Positions 7,744 through 16,456 are shown, counted from the first letter of the stretch. The stretch is DNA of 64,000 nucleotides from CALGFI01 sp963786805 (GCA_963786805.1 CAWBAK010000002.1:124001-188000), one strand, 5' to 3'. Numbers and translations are program-made. Notes: generated by a model from the letters alone, not told the origin.

Positions 7744-8886
7744 TGCCGCGCCGGCCTTGAGGGTCGACTCGTAGCGGCCGCCGACGCCTCGAACGAGCCC
7801 GCGAAGCTCGAGTCGCATGAGGAGCGAGACGGCGTGCGGGATCGTGATGCCGAGCGCGGCGGCGACGCGGTCCGGCAAGGTCGGTCCGGTGAGCTCGGCG
7901 AGCGCTCGGCGTTCGTCTTCGGAGATCTCCAGCCGCTCCACCACCTGTTCCGCCACGAGCTCGAGCCCGAGTTCGTGCAACAGGTCCTCGGCGCCTCGGA
8001 TCATCGTCGCGCCGTCACGGATGAGCTGAAGCGGGACCTCCGCGAGCGGGTTCGTCACGGCTCCGGGCACCGCGTACACGTCCCGGCCGAATTCCATCGC
8101 ATGCTCCGCGCTGATCATCGAGCCACTGCCCTTCGCGCCCTCGACGACGACCGTTGCTCCGCACAGTCCCGCGACGATCCGGTTGCGAGCGGGGAAGTTG
8201 CGCTGGACCGGCGGGGTACCCGGCGGATACTCGCTCAGCACCGTGCCGGTCGCGCCGATCTTCCGAACGAGGGCGCGGCTCCCCGCTGGATAGACGGCGT
8301 CGATGCCACATCCCATCACCGCGAGCGTCGTCCCGCCGGCGTCGAGCGCGCCCTCGTGCGCGGCCGCATCGATCCCCCGAGCCGCGCCGCTCACGACGAC
8401 GACTCCCCCGAGTGCGAGCGCGCGTCCGATCGAGGCACCGAGCTCGCGACCGAGCGCGGTGCAACGGCGCGCACCGACGACGGCAACCGCCCGCGTGGGA
8501 TCGGGCGCCGGACGTCCGATCACGTACAGCACCGCCGGGGGATCGTGGATGTTCACCAGCTGCGCCGGGTACTCGGCCGATCCCCACGGCACGATCCTCG
8601 CCCCACAGGAGTCGACCGCAGCCGAGATCTCCTCGCCGTCCACCGTCCTCGCGAACGCGCGGTCGTTGTCGCTCCCGGCGCTCCCCTGGCGGATCGCCGC
8701 GAGCGTGGCCGCCGCGGACCCGCGTTCGGCCGCCACCGCGATCAGCTTGCGCGGGGTGATCCCACGGAGCCCGGACAACACCAGCACCGCGTGGAGATCT
8801 GCGGTCGTGGTCACGAACGCGTCGGGCCACATCGGACGCGGCGGCATCTCGTCGTCCTCGATCGGCGGCCGTCGCTCAGCCGGCAT
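7735..8886 (-). CDS. dprA: DNA-processing protein DprA/Smf
   Basis: DprA protects incoming single-stranded DNA and loads RecA during natural transformation. The Rossmann-like core shows VVGARRCTALGRELGASIG, VVSGAARGIDAAAHEGAL and a C-terminal winged-helix-like part. 383 residues is within the family range. ATG at 8886 overlaps the end of comM; a second ATG at 8847 with GAGGA upstream is a plausible alternative start. It forms a probable operon yraN-comM-dprA, which is conserved in actinobacteria, many of which are not known to be competent. Confidence 0.93.
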   Translation of the reverse strand: MPAERRPPIEDDEMPPRPMWPDAFVTTTADLHAVLVLSGLRGITPRKLIAVAAERGSAAATLAAIRQGSAGSDNDRAFARTVDGEEISAAVDSCGARIVPWGSAEYPAQLVNIHDPPAVLYVIGRPAPDPTRAVAVVGARRCTALGRELGASIGRALALGGVVVVSGAARGIDAAAHEGALDAGGTTLAVMGCGIDAVYPAGSRALVRKIGATGTVLSEYPPGTPPVQRNFPARNRIVAGLCGATVVVEGAKGSGSMISAEHAMEFGRDVYAVPGAVTNPLAEVPLQLIRDGATMIRGAEDLLHELGLELVAEQVVERLEISEDERRALAELTGPTLPDRVAAALGITIPHAVSLLMRLELRGLVRGVGGRYESTLKAGAASG

Positions 8887-10417
8887 GCGCCAGCCCGTGG
8901 CTCGGATCCGTCTCGCGGTACGCGAGCGCCTCGACGACGTGTTCGGAACCCACGTGGTCGTCGCCGGCCAGGTCAGCGATCGTCCGCGCGACCTTCACGG
9001 CGCGGTCGAACCCACGCCCCGTCAACGCGTGCCGGTCGACCGCGTCGGCGAGGAGCTCACGCGCCTCGGTCGCGACCTTCGCCTCACGCCGGACGAGCGG
9101 CCCCGGCAACTGGGCGTTGCAGTGCAGGCCGAGCGATGCATATCGCCTCCGCTGTCGAAGACGGGCTTCCTCGACCCGCGATCGCACGATCGCCGACGCC
9201 TCACCGGCGATCTCTCCGAGCAGCTCCTGCCGGGTGAGCCGGGGAACGGTCAGTCGGATGTCGACGCGATCCAGGAGCGGTCCGGAGAGCTTGGAGCGGT
9301 AGGTCTCGAGCCGGTCATCGCGGCACGTACAGCGCCGGCTCGAGTCGTCGGCGAAACCGCACGGGCATGGGTTCGCCGCGGCGACGAGCGTGAACCGGGC
9401 GGGGAACTCGGCCGACCCGACGACGCGAGCCACGACCACGCGGCCGTCCTCGAGCGGCTGGCGCAGCCCCTCGATCGCATCGCGCCGGAACTCGGTGAAC
9501 TCGTCGAGGAACAAGACGCCGTGATGGGACAACGAGACCTCGCCGGGGCGCAGATACGTGCCACCCCCGCCGAGGAGCGCCGCGAGGGAGATCGAATGGT
9601 GGGGGGAACGGAAGGGCCGCTCCCGCACGAGTCCGCCCTCGTCGAGCAGACCGGCCACCGAATGCAGCTGCGTGACCTCGAGGGCCTCGGGCCTGGACAT
9701 CGCGGGAAGGATCGTCGCCAACCGGCGGGCCAGCATCGTCTTTCCGGCGCCCGGCGCTCCCATCAGCAGGATGTGGTGTCCGCCCGCGGCGGCGACCTCC
9801 AGCGCGCGCCTCGCCTGCGCCTGCCCCCGCACTTCCGAGAGGTCCACGACATGGCGGCCGTCGCCGACTCCGCTCCCAGGCGTCGCTGCGATCGGCGCGG
9901 GCCGCCAGGTCCCGCGGAAGAAACCGACCACGTCACCCAACGATGTGGCCCCGACGACCTCGAGACCGTCGACGAGGGCCGCTTCCGCCGCGTTGGCCGA
10001 CGGGACGACCACGCCGCGAAGGCCGGCACGGGCGGCCGCGATCGCGACCGACAGGACGCCGGGCGTCGGGACGAGCGTCCCCTTCAAGGAGAGCTCCCCG
10101 GCGAACGCCCACCCGCCGAGCTTCGCGGCCGGAACCTGCCTCGATGCGGCGAGCACCACCGTCGCGACCGGCAGGTCGAGCCCCGGGCCTTCCTTGCGCA
10201 GGTTGCCGGGCGACAGGTTCACGACCACACGCCGGAGCGGCCATTCGAGCCCGGCGCTCTCAACCGCGGGCCGGATCCGGTCCCTCGCATCCTGCACGGC
10301 CGTGCCCGGAAGCCCCGTCAGCGTCAGCGAGGGCAACCCGCGGCCGATGTGCGCCTCGACGACGACCGGATACCCGCGGACGCCGACGACGGTGACCCCG
10401 ACGACCTTCGCGTACAT
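8876..10417 (-). CDS. comM: YifB/ComM-family Mg-chelatase-like AAA+ ATPase
   Basis: Hexameric helicase-like ATPase that promotes branch migration during transformation. An N-terminal Lon-like fold (about 1-170, with TLTGLPGTAVQDARDRI) precedes the AAA+ domain with Walker A GAPGAGKTML, Walker B GVLFLDEF and the Cys cluster CPCGFADDSSRRCTC typical of the family, then the Mg_chelatase C-terminal domain. Start taken at ATG 10417 (MYAKVVGVTVVG), which matches family starts; an upstream GTG at 10462 would add 15 residues. It lies between yraN and dprA. Confidence 0.93.
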   Translation of the reverse strand: MYAKVVGVTVVGVRGYPVVVEAHIGRGLPSLTLTGLPGTAVQDARDRIRPAVESAGLEWPLRRVVVNLSPGNLRKEGPGLDLPVATVVLAASRQVPAAKLGGWAFAGELSLKGTLVPTPGVLSVAIAAARAGLRGVVVPSANAAEAALVDGLEVVGATSLGDVVGFFRGTWRPAPIAATPGSGVGDGRHVVDLSEVRGQAQARRALEVAAAGGHHILLMGAPGAGKTMLARRLATILPAMSRPEALEVTQLHSVAGLLDEGGLVRERPFRSPHHSISLAALLGGGGTYLRPGEVSLSHHGVLFLDEFTEFRRDAIEGLRQPLEDGRVVVARVVGSAEFPARFTLVAAANPCPCGFADDSSRRCTCRDDRLETYRSKLSGPLLDRVDIRLTVPRLTRQELLGEIAGEASAIVRSRVEEARLRQRRRYASLGLHCNAQLPGPLVRREAKVATEARELLADAVDRHALTGRGFDRAVKVARTIADLAGDDHVGSEHVVEALAYRETDPSHGLAHAG

Positions 10418-10468
10418 GCCCGGTCTATCGCCTGCCGGCGACGGCGCCACGGGCGTTCGCACGCCGCA

Positions 10469-10873
10469 TCAGAACGCGTCCTCGAAGATCTCGACGTCCG
10501 CTCGCGGACCGAGCCACACGCTCGCGACGTCGAAGCGAGCACGGACGTCGAGCGGCCGGTAGGACTGGAGGAAGACCTCGGCGAGCTGGCGCAACTTCCG
10601 ACGTTTCGACCAGTTCACGGCTTCGTAGCCGCCGCCGAACGCCGCCCCGGTTCGGGACTTCACCTCGCAGAACACCAGCACCCGTCCCCGTTGCACCACG
10701 AGATCGAGCTCACCCAGCGGGCATCGCCAGTTGCGCGCGACGACGCGGTACCCGCGACGCTCGTACGTTCGGACCGTGGCATCCTCGCCGCGCCGGCCGC
10801 GCGACGAACGCTCGTCCGCTTCGGATGCCGTTTCGGATGCCGTTTCGGATGCCGGCCCCGCGATTCGCTCCAC
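10469..10873 (-). CDS. yraN: UPF0102 nuclease-like protein YraN
   Basis: 134 residues with the YraN core: RRGEDATVRTYERRGYRVVARNWRC, GELDLVV and FCEVKSRTG, which is the PD-(D/E)xK-type arrangement E...D...ExK of Holliday-junction-resolvase-like folds. The biochemical role of the family is not settled. The N-terminal 20 residues include a short repeated ASET stretch encoded by a 12-base tandem repeat. Starts at GTG 10873, six bases after a TAGCGT -10 element, so the yraN-comM-dprA transcript may be leaderless. Confidence 0.9.
   Translation of the reverse strand: MERIAGPASETASETASEADERSSRGRRGEDATVRTYERRGYRVVARNWRCPLGELDLVVQRGRVLVFCEVKSRTGAAFGGGYEAVNWSKRRKLRQLAEVFLQSYRPLDVRARFDVASVWLGPRADVEIFEDAF
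10820..10855. repeat. Three tandem copies of a 12-base unit
   Basis: TTCGGATGCCGT is repeated three times without gaps (the last copy ends in G instead of T). The unit is a multiple of three and adds the repeated tetrapeptide ASET to the N-terminus of YraN, so copy number can change without breaking the frame. Confidence 0.85.
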
Positions 10874-10879
10874 GACGAG

Positions 10880-10885
10880 ACGCTA
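10880..10885 (-). promoter_or_regulatory. -10 element of the yraN-comM-dprA operon
   Basis: TAGCGT on the minus strand ends 6 bases before the GTG start of yraN. The gap from the DUF2469 gene is about 80 bases, and no ribosome binding site is present, which suggests leaderless transcription. Confidence 0.45.
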
Positions 10886-10954
10886 GCGCGCGCCACCGAC
10901 ACGACTCCTCGGACGGAGGCGGACGGACGAGGCTCGGTTCGATCCGAAGTGGAG

Positions 10955-11260
10955 CTACGGGGCGATCGTCGGTTCGTCGTCCCGGCGAAGCTCCTCGACG
11001 TTCACGTCTCGCTGCGTCATCACCCGGACGCTCGACACGAATCGCGCGGGCCGGAACATGTCCCAGACCCACGCGTCGGCCAGGCGGACCTCGACCCACC
11101 CGCCTTCCCGCGTTTCCATCTCCACCTGGTTCGCGAGGTAGAAGCGGCGCTCGGTCTCCACGACGTAGGTGAACATCGGGACGACGTCGCGATACTCACG
11201 GTAGAGCTCGAGCTCGCGCTCCTCCTCGAACCGCTCGATGTCGTCGTCGTTGTCGCTCAC
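10955..11260 (-). CDS. DUF2469 domain protein
   Basis: 101 residues with the highly conserved core ELELYREYRDVVPMFTYVVE, ERRFYLANQVE and DAWVWDMFRPARFV. The family is confined to actinobacteria and sits between rnhB and yraN, as here; its function is unknown. The start codon GTG overlaps the rnhB stop (GTGA), so both are translationally coupled. This gene is one of the better taxonomic markers in the window. Confidence 0.93.
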   Translation of the reverse strand: MSDNDDDIERFEEERELELYREYRDVVPMFTYVVETERRFYLANQVEMETREGGWVEVRLADAWVWDMFRPARFVSSVRVMTQRDVNVEELRRDDEPTIAP

Positions 11261-11922
11261 GCTTCCTCCTCACCGCCCGCTTCACCGATCGAAGGCTCGG
11301 AGTCGTAGTACCCGGTGCGCAACCCCTTGAAGGAGTATCGGTGGATCGGCGACGGTCCGTGCGCACGGATCGCGTCGCGATGCTCGTTCGTCCCGTATCC
11401 CCGGTTGTGATCGAAGCCGTACACGGGGAAGCGCCGGTGATACCGATCCATCATCCGATCCCGCGTCACCTTCGCGACGATCGACGCGGCGGCGACCGAG
11501 GCCGTGACCGCGTCGCCCTTCTTGATCGACAGGTTCGGCACGCCGAGCCGCTTCACCGGGAACCCGTCGGTGAGCACGTAGTCGGGCTCCACCGAGAGCG
11601 TCGTGACACAGCGCCGGAGGAGCCACAGGTTCGTCTTCTGCAGCCCGCGACGGTCGATCCGTGTCGAAAGACACTTGCACACCGACCACGCGACGGCGTC
11701 CCGCACGATCCGCTCGTACGCGTCCTCGCGCTGGTTCGCGGTCAGCAGCTTCGAGTCGTTCACGCCCTCGAGATCGAACCCGGCGGGAAGGATCACCGCC
11801 GCCGCCACCAACGGGCCCGCGAGGGCTCCGCGTCCGGCCTCGTCGGCGCCGGCGATCCTGTGGAACCCCTGCTCGCGCAGGCTGCGCTCGTACCGATCAA
11901 GGTCGAGCGTCAGTGCACCCAT
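11257..11922 (-). CDS. rnhB: Ribonuclease HII
   Basis: Removes ribonucleotides from DNA by cutting the RNA strand of RNA-DNA hybrids 5' of single ribonucleotides. The catalytic GADEAGRG (Asp27, Glu28) and the later Asp in YVLTDGFP are visible, as are the family motifs ASIVAKVTRDR and HPRF-like YGFDHNRGYGT. 221 residues is normal. The gene overlaps the end of lepB by 13 bases and the DUF2469 start by 4. Confidence 0.95.
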   Translation of the reverse strand: MGALTLDLDRYERSLREQGFHRIAGADEAGRGALAGPLVAAAVILPAGFDLEGVNDSKLLTANQREDAYERIVRDAVAWSVCKCLSTRIDRRGLQKTNLWLLRRCVTTLSVEPDYVLTDGFPVKRLGVPNLSIKKGDAVTASVAAASIVAKVTRDRMMDRYHRRFPVYGFDHNRGYGTNEHRDAIRAHGPSPIHRYSFKGLRTGYYDSEPSIGEAGGEEEA

Positions 11923-12647
11923 CCGGCCCTCGAAGGCGGCCAGATCAGGACGAACGCCCGGCCGATCACTTTGTTCACGGGGACGAAGCCGAGCCCGGCT
12001 CGCGAGTCGTTCGAGTTCCCCCGGTTGTCGCCCATCATGAAGAGCGCCCCGTCGGGGACCCTCACCGGCCCGAAGTCGGTCATGCTCGCACGCGCTTCCT
12101 GCGTGAGGTACGGCTCCCGGAGCTCGCGACCGTCGACGTAGACGATGTGCCGGCGGATCTCGACCTCCTCACCCGGCAGGCCGATCACCCGCTTGATGAA
12201 GTCCTCGTGCTCGGGGCGGGCGAACCCGATGCCCTCGGAAAGCCAGTGCAGGAAGCCGTCGACGACCCCGCGATCGGACGAGGTTCCGTCCTTCGGATCG
12301 GCGAAGACGATGATGTCGAACCGGGACGGCTCGTAGAACGCCTTGTTCACCAGGACGCGGTCGCCCGGCTCGAGCGCAGGCTCCATCGAACCCGACGGGA
12401 TGTAGAAGGCCTGGACGACGAAGGTCTTGAGCAAGATCGCGAGCGCGATCGCGAGAAGGATCAGGACCGGGAGCTCGCGAAGGAACGACAGGACGCCGCG
12501 GTGTTCCGGCGGCTCCGGGGGGTCCGCGGGCTTCGAGGCTTCGCCGGGCTTCGACGGCTCGCCGGGTTCCTGAAGGGTCTCCCGGAGTTCGTCGCTGGGC
12601 TCCGTCGCCTCGGCCGGCTCGGGCGCGCCGGTCGGGCGGCGCAGCAC
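11910..12647 (-). CDS. lepB: Signal peptidase I
   Basis: Membrane-bound serine protease that removes signal peptides from secreted proteins. The catalytic Ser lies in PSGSMEP directly after the transmembrane helix LPVLILLAIALAILLKTFVV, and the general-base Lys in FIKRVIGLPGE; box E is GDNRGNSNDSR. About 245 residues from GTG 12647, chosen because it follows the rplS stop (TAA at 12652) and has GAGGAG 13 bases upstream; the open frame continues further into rplS. The N-terminal 50 residues are Pro/Glu-rich and cytoplasmic. Confidence 0.92.
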   Translation of the reverse strand: MLRRPTGAPEPAEATEPSDELRETLQEPGEPSKPGEASKPADPPEPPEHRGVLSFLRELPVLILLAIALAILLKTFVVQAFYIPSGSMEPALEPGDRVLVNKAFYEPSRFDIIVFADPKDGTSSDRGVVDGFLHWLSEGIGFARPEHEDFIKRVIGLPGEEVEIRRHIVYVDGRELREPYLTQEARASMTDFGPVRVPDGALFMMGDNRGNSNDSRAGLGFVPVNKVIGRAFVLIWPPSRAGWVH

Positions 12648-12651
12648 GGGC

Positions 12652-13248
12652 TTAGCCCTGCTCCTCGGTCTGAGGCTGGCCGCCGACGTCCGCTGAGACC
12701 TGCTCGAGTTCGGGTTCGGCGCCTTGGTCCTCGGTGAGCTCCCCATCGGGCTCTCCCGCCTCGGGCGCTTCCTCTGTTTCGCCGGCCTCGGCGGAAACCT
12801 CCGCCGGCTCGGATCCCTCCTCGAGTTCCTCGACGGGATCCTCGGCCCCGTTGCCGGCGGCCCGCTCGGCCTCGGCTGCCGCGATCGCGGCGAGCTCGTC
12901 CTCGCCGAGCCGGCGCTCGCGGATCCGCGCCTTCTTCCCCCTGCGTTCGCGAAGGTAATAGAGCTTCGCGCGGCGCACCCGGCCTCGGGAAACGACCTCG
13001 AGCTTGCCGATCGAGGGCGAATGCAGGGGGAACGTCCGTTCGACGCCGACGCCGAACGAGATCTTGCGCACGGTGAAGGTCTCCTGGAGCCCCCCGCCCT
13101 GGCGCCGGATCACGACCCCCTGGAAGACCTGGATGCGCTCGCGACCGGCCTCGACCACGCGGACGTGGACCTTGACGGTGTCGCCCGGACGGAACTCGGG
13201 CACGTCCGTGCGCAGATAGGCCTTGTCGACGAGATCGGTCTTGTTCAT
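12652..13248 (-). CDS. rplS: 50S ribosomal protein L19 with an acidic tail
   Basis: L19 sits at the interface of the two ribosomal subunits. Residues 1-115 are a normal L19 (FRPGDTVKVHVRVVEAGRERIQVFQG, SPSIGKLEVVSRGRVRRAKLYYLR). The remaining 80 residues are strongly acidic (Glu, Asp, Ala, Pro), making the protein 198 residues against the usual 115-125. The frame is clean, so the tail is real at sequence level. Upstream of the ATG lies TACCAT (13266-13261) with a 12-base gap. Confidence 0.95.
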   Translation of the reverse strand: MNKTDLVDKAYLRTDVPEFRPGDTVKVHVRVVEAGRERIQVFQGVVIRRQGGGLQETFTVRKISFGVGVERTFPLHSPSIGKLEVVSRGRVRRAKLYYLRERRGKKARIRERRLGEDELAAIAAAEAERAAGNGAEDPVEELEEGSEPAEVSAEAGETEEAPEAGEPDGELTEDQGAEPELEQVSADVGGQPQTEEQG

Positions 13249-13260
13249 GGCGGGACGGCC

Positions 13261-13266
13261 ATGGTA
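13261..13266 (-). promoter_or_regulatory. Candidate -10 element for rplS
   Basis: TACCAT on the minus strand, 12 bases before the rplS ATG, in the 40-base gap behind trmD. Transcription would start about 5 bases upstream of the ATG. Confidence 0.35.
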
Positions 13267-13288
13267 GCAGGGGCCCAGCTCCGGACCG

Positions 13289-13963
13289 CTACTCCTCGAG
13301 CAGGTCGGGTCGGTTGCGCAAGGTCTTCTCCCGGGCCGCCTCGCGCCGCCACCGCTCGATCGCCGCGTGATCGCCCGACAGGAGCACCTCGGGTACCGCC
13401 ATCCTCCGGAACTCCGGCGGGCGCGTGTAGTGAGGATGGTCCAGGAGGCCGTCGTGCCCGAACGAGTCGCGCTCGTGCGACTCGTCCCGACCGATCACCC
13501 CCGGCACGAGGCGGGTCACGGCTTCCAAGACGACGAGCGCCGGCACCTCGCCGCCGGAAAGGACGTAGTCGCCGATCGAGATCTCCTCGGTGCCGAGACC
13601 CTCGACGACACGCTCGTCCACGCCCTCGTAGCGGCCGGCGACGAGCACCAGCCACGGCTCCGCCGCGAGCTCGCGAACCAGCGCCTGATCGAGGCGGCGG
13701 CCGGCCGGAGAGAGCAGCAGCACCCGTTTCGGATCCGGTCCGAGCGCTTCGACCGCCGCGAAGATCGGCTCCGGCTTCATCACCATCCCGGGACCGCCCC
13801 CGTAGGATTCGTCGTCGACCTGGCGGTGCTTGTCGGTGGCGTGGTCCCGGATGTCGTGCACGCGAACGTCGAGCACGCCCTTCTCGATGGCCTTGCCGAG
13901 CAGGCTCTCGCGCAGCGGGCTCTCGAGGATGCCGGGGAAGATCGTCAGGACGTCGATGCGCAC
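13289..13963 (-). CDS. trmD: tRNA (guanine-N1)-methyltransferase
   Basis: Methylates G37 of tRNAs with SAM, preventing frameshifting. The SPOUT-fold trefoil-knot motifs are visible: LLLSPAGRRLDQ, LVLVAGRYEGVDERV and ISIGDYVLSGGEVPALV. MRIDVLTIFPG at the N-terminus and the complete 224-residue length are typical. It lies between rimM and rplS in the widespread rpsP-rimM-trmD-rplS order, with rimM 7 bases upstream. Confidence 0.97.
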   Translation of the reverse strand: MRIDVLTIFPGILESPLRESLLGKAIEKGVLDVRVHDIRDHATDKHRQVDDESYGGGPGMVMKPEPIFAAVEALGPDPKRVLLLSPAGRRLDQALVRELAAEPWLVLVAGRYEGVDERVVEGLGTEEISIGDYVLSGGEVPALVVLEAVTRLVPGVIGRDESHERDSFGHDGLLDHPHYTRPPEFRRMAVPEVLLSGDHAAIERWRREAAREKTLRNRPDLLEE

Positions 13964-13970
13964 CGCGGCA

Positions 13971-14477
13971 TCATTCCACGGTCAGGCCGGGGATCTCCCT
14001 GACGACGATGCGCTTGCCGTCGACGTCCACCGAGACGAGCACGTCCTTCAGCACGGGGATCAGCGTCTCGGTCCCCTGCTCGTCGACGGCCGACCAGACG
14101 TCGTTCGCCGCCGTGTGGATCACCTCCTGCACCGTTCCGAGCGCGCGCCCGGTGTCGGTCTCGACGGCGCATCCCTGGATGCGGTGGTCCCACCACGAAC
14201 CCTCGGGGAGCTCGGGAGACATCGACTCCGGGACGACCAGGAGCGCGGAGCGCAGGGCCTCCGCCTGTGTTCGGTCGGCGACCTCGCGGAACTTCACCAG
14301 CAGGCCGCTGCGATGGGGCTTCGAACCCTCCACCGTCAGCCGCCGGCCGTCCTCGAGCCACACGGCCTCCCCCGGGTCGAACCGCCCGGGCACCTCCGAA
14401 AGCACGAGGACACCGAGCTCACCCCGGATCCCGTGCGGCCGTCCGACGCGACCGACCGCGACGGTCGGTTCGTCCAT
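13971..14477 (-). CDS. rimM: 16S rRNA processing protein RimM
   Basis: Assembly factor for the 30S head that binds S19. N-terminal VAVGRVGRPHGIRGELGV and the PRC-barrel C-terminal half (GSWWDHRIQGCAVE, IPVLKDVLVSVD, RIVVREIPGL) identify it. 168 residues. It sits 12 bases after khpA and 7 before trmD in the ribosomal operon. Confidence 0.95.
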   Translation of the reverse strand: MDEPTVAVGRVGRPHGIRGELGVLVLSEVPGRFDPGEAVWLEDGRRLTVEGSKPHRSGLLVKFREVADRTQAEALRSALLVVPESMSPELPEGSWWDHRIQGCAVETDTGRALGTVQEVIHTAANDVWSAVDEQGTETLIPVLKDVLVSVDVDGKRIVVREIPGLTVE

Positions 14478-14489
14478 CGCCTCTCCCGG

Positions 14490-14723
14490 CTAGTCGGCGA
14501 TCTCGACGTGGCAGTGATGGAATCCCGCGCGCGTGGCTGCGGCCTTCATCACGGCGCGGATCGCGCGCGCCGTGCGGCCACCGCGGCCGATCACCTTGCC
14601 CATGTCTTCCTGCGCGACGCGCAGGGTGAGGAGCACACCGCGTTCGTCGTGCTTCTCGTCGACCTCGACCGAATCGGGGTCGTCGACGATCTCTCGAGCG
14701 ACGTACTCGAGGATGTCCTTCAC
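14490..14723 (-). CDS. khpA: KH-domain RNA-binding protein KhpA
   Basis: 77-residue single KH domain with the nucleic-acid-binding GxxG loop (VIGRGGRTARAIRAVMKAAA). KhpA (YlqC) partners KhpB in binding many small RNAs and mRNAs in Gram-positive bacteria and affects cell division. Conserved between rpsP and rimM, as here. Confidence 0.93.
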   Translation of the reverse strand: MKDILEYVAREIVDDPDSVEVDEKHDERGVLLTLRVAQEDMGKVIGRGGRTARAIRAVMKAAATRAGFHHCHVEIAD

Positions 14724-14737
14724 GCTCTCGTCCGTGG

Positions 14738-15082
14738 TCAGGACGCCTTCGCGGGCGCCTTCGCCGGCGCCTTCTCGGTCTTCTTCTTGCCGGTGCTGCG
14801 AACCTTCGCCGGCTTCTCCGGCCGGTCGGCCGCGAACTTGTCCCAGATGCCGATCTTCGTCATGAGCACGCGAACCGTGTTCGAGGGCTGTGCGCCGACC
14901 CGCAGCCAGTGCAGCGCTCGTTCCTCGTCGATCTCGATGAGGGACGGGTCCTCCAGCGGGTGGTACTTCCCGATGTTCTCGATGAACCGGCCGTCGCGTG
15001 GGCTCCGCTGGTCCGCGACGACCACTCGATAGAACGGGCGCTTCGTGGCGCCCATCCGCCGCAACCTGATCCGAACCGACAT
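14738..15082 (-). CDS. rpsP: 30S ribosomal protein S16
   Basis: 114 residues from ATG 15082, which has a purine-rich GGAGAAGAGG just upstream; a longer open frame upstream overlaps ffh and is not coding. VRIRLRRMGATKRPFYRVVVADQ and DGRFIENIGKYHP are S16 signatures. The last 25 residues are Lys/Ala/Pro-rich. First gene of the rpsP-khpA-rimM-trmD-rplS run, 26 bases behind ffh. Confidence 0.96.
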   Translation of the reverse strand: MSVRIRLRRMGATKRPFYRVVVADQRSPRDGRFIENIGKYHPLEDPSLIEIDEERALHWLRVGAQPSNTVRVLMTKIGIWDKFAADRPEKPAKVRSTGKKKTEKAPAKAPAKAS

Positions 15083-15108
15083 GTCCTCTTCTCCTACTCC
15101 TGATCGCG

Positions 15109-16449
15109 CTACCCGAGCCCCGGGATGTTCGGCATCCCCGGGATGCGGGGCATGCGCTTGCCGCCCATGAGGCTCTTCATCATCTTGCGGGCCTGCTCGA
15201 ACTCCTTGAGCAAGGCGTTCACGTCCGTGGTGGTGGTTCCGGACCCCCGGGCGATCCGCATGCGCCGGGTTCCGCCGATCATAGCCGGATCGCGGCGCTC
15301 CTCCCTGGTCATCGACTGGATGATGGCCTCGGCCCGCGCCATCTGGCCGTCGTCGACCTGGAGGTCCTTGATCGCGTTCTTGCCGCCCGGGACGCTCGGA
15401 AGCATCGCGAGGAGATCCTGCAGCGGCCCCATCTTGCGGACCTCCTGCATCTGCACGAGGAAGTCCTCGAGGGTGAACGTCGCCTCGAGCATCTTCTTGG
15501 CCGCGTCGGCCGCGCGATCGGAGTCGAGGTTCTCCTGCGCCTTGTCGATCAGGGACAGGACGTCGCCCATGCCCATGATCCGCGAGGCCATCCGGTCGGG
15601 ATGGAAGGGCTCGAGGTCCGCGACCCGCTCTCCCGTCCCTGCGAAGAACACCGGCCGTCCCGTCACCGCGGTGATCGACAGCGCGGCGCCTCCCCGGGCA
15701 TCCCCGTCGAGCTTGGTGAGGACGAACCCGGTGGTATCGATCTCGCGCATGAAGGCGCGCGCCTGCACGACTGCGTCCTGACCCGTCATCGCGTCGCACG
15801 CCATGAGGACGTGGTGCGGCTTGATCGCGTCCTTCACGCGGCGGGCCTCGCGCATCATCTCCTCGTCGACATGCAGTCGTCCGGCAGTGTCGACGATCAC
15901 CACGTCGAACCCCTCACGGCTCGCGTGCTTCATCGCGCTCTTCGCGACCTTCACCGCGTCCTTGCCCTCGGATACGACCGCGACGCCGATCTCCTCGCCC
16001 AGCATCATCAGTTGATCGATCGCGGCGGGTCGCCACAGGTCGGCGGCGACCAGGAGCGGCCGCTTCCCCTTCTCCTTGTACATCCGAGCGAGCTTGGCCG
16101 ACGCGGTGGTCTTCCCCGACCCTTGGACGCCGGCCATCATGATCACGGCCGGTTTCGCGCCGGGGAGCTGGAGCGGCGACTGCGTGCCCCCCATCGTCGC
16201 CTGCAGCTCGTCGCGGACGACCTTGATCACCTGTTGCGCGGGGGTGAGGCTCTTCATCACCTCTTCGGAGAGCGCTCGCGCTCGAACGCGCTCGAGGAGC
16301 TCGTCGGCGACCTCCACCGCGACGTCGGCTTCAAGAAGCGCCGTCCGCATGTCGTCCAGGGCGTTGTCCACCTGCTTGGGGTGAAGCTTCCCCTTGGACC
16401 GGAGCTTCTTGAAGATGCCGTCGAGACGGCCGGTGAGCGCATCGAACAT
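15109..16449 (-). CDS. ffh: Signal recognition particle GTPase Ffh
   Basis: Protein subunit of the signal recognition particle, which delivers nascent membrane proteins to FtsY. NG domain with P-loop GVQGSGKTTASAKLA, DTAGRL and TKLDGDARGGAAL; the C-terminal M domain (after about residue 300) has the Met-rich helices and the RNA-binding TRRMRIARGSGT stretch. 446 residues, complete. Starts 7 bases after a TAACCT element that overlaps the stop codon of the receiver gene upstream. Confidence 0.97.
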   Translation of the reverse strand: MFDALTGRLDGIFKKLRSKGKLHPKQVDNALDDMRTALLEADVAVEVADELLERVRARALSEEVMKSLTPAQQVIKVVRDELQATMGGTQSPLQLPGAKPAVIMMAGVQGSGKTTASAKLARMYKEKGKRPLLVAADLWRPAAIDQLMMLGEEIGVAVVSEGKDAVKVAKSAMKHASREGFDVVIVDTAGRLHVDEEMMREARRVKDAIKPHHVLMACDAMTGQDAVVQARAFMREIDTTGFVLTKLDGDARGGAALSITAVTGRPVFFAGTGERVADLEPFHPDRMASRIMGMGDVLSLIDKAQENLDSDRAADAAKKMLEATFTLEDFLVQMQEVRKMGPLQDLLAMLPSVPGGKNAIKDLQVDDGQMARAEAIIQSMTREERRDPAMIGGTRRMRIARGSGTTTTDVNALLKEFEQARKMMKSLMGGKRMPRIPGMPNIPGLG

Positions 16450-16456
16450 GGAGGAA

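Noticed and set aside
8303..11308. 1001-codon open frame on the plus strand antisense to comM, yraN and rnhB
   Set aside because: Composition is Arg/Pro/Ser-rich without domain motifs, and the opposite strand encodes well-known proteins. Long antisense frames are expected at this GC content.
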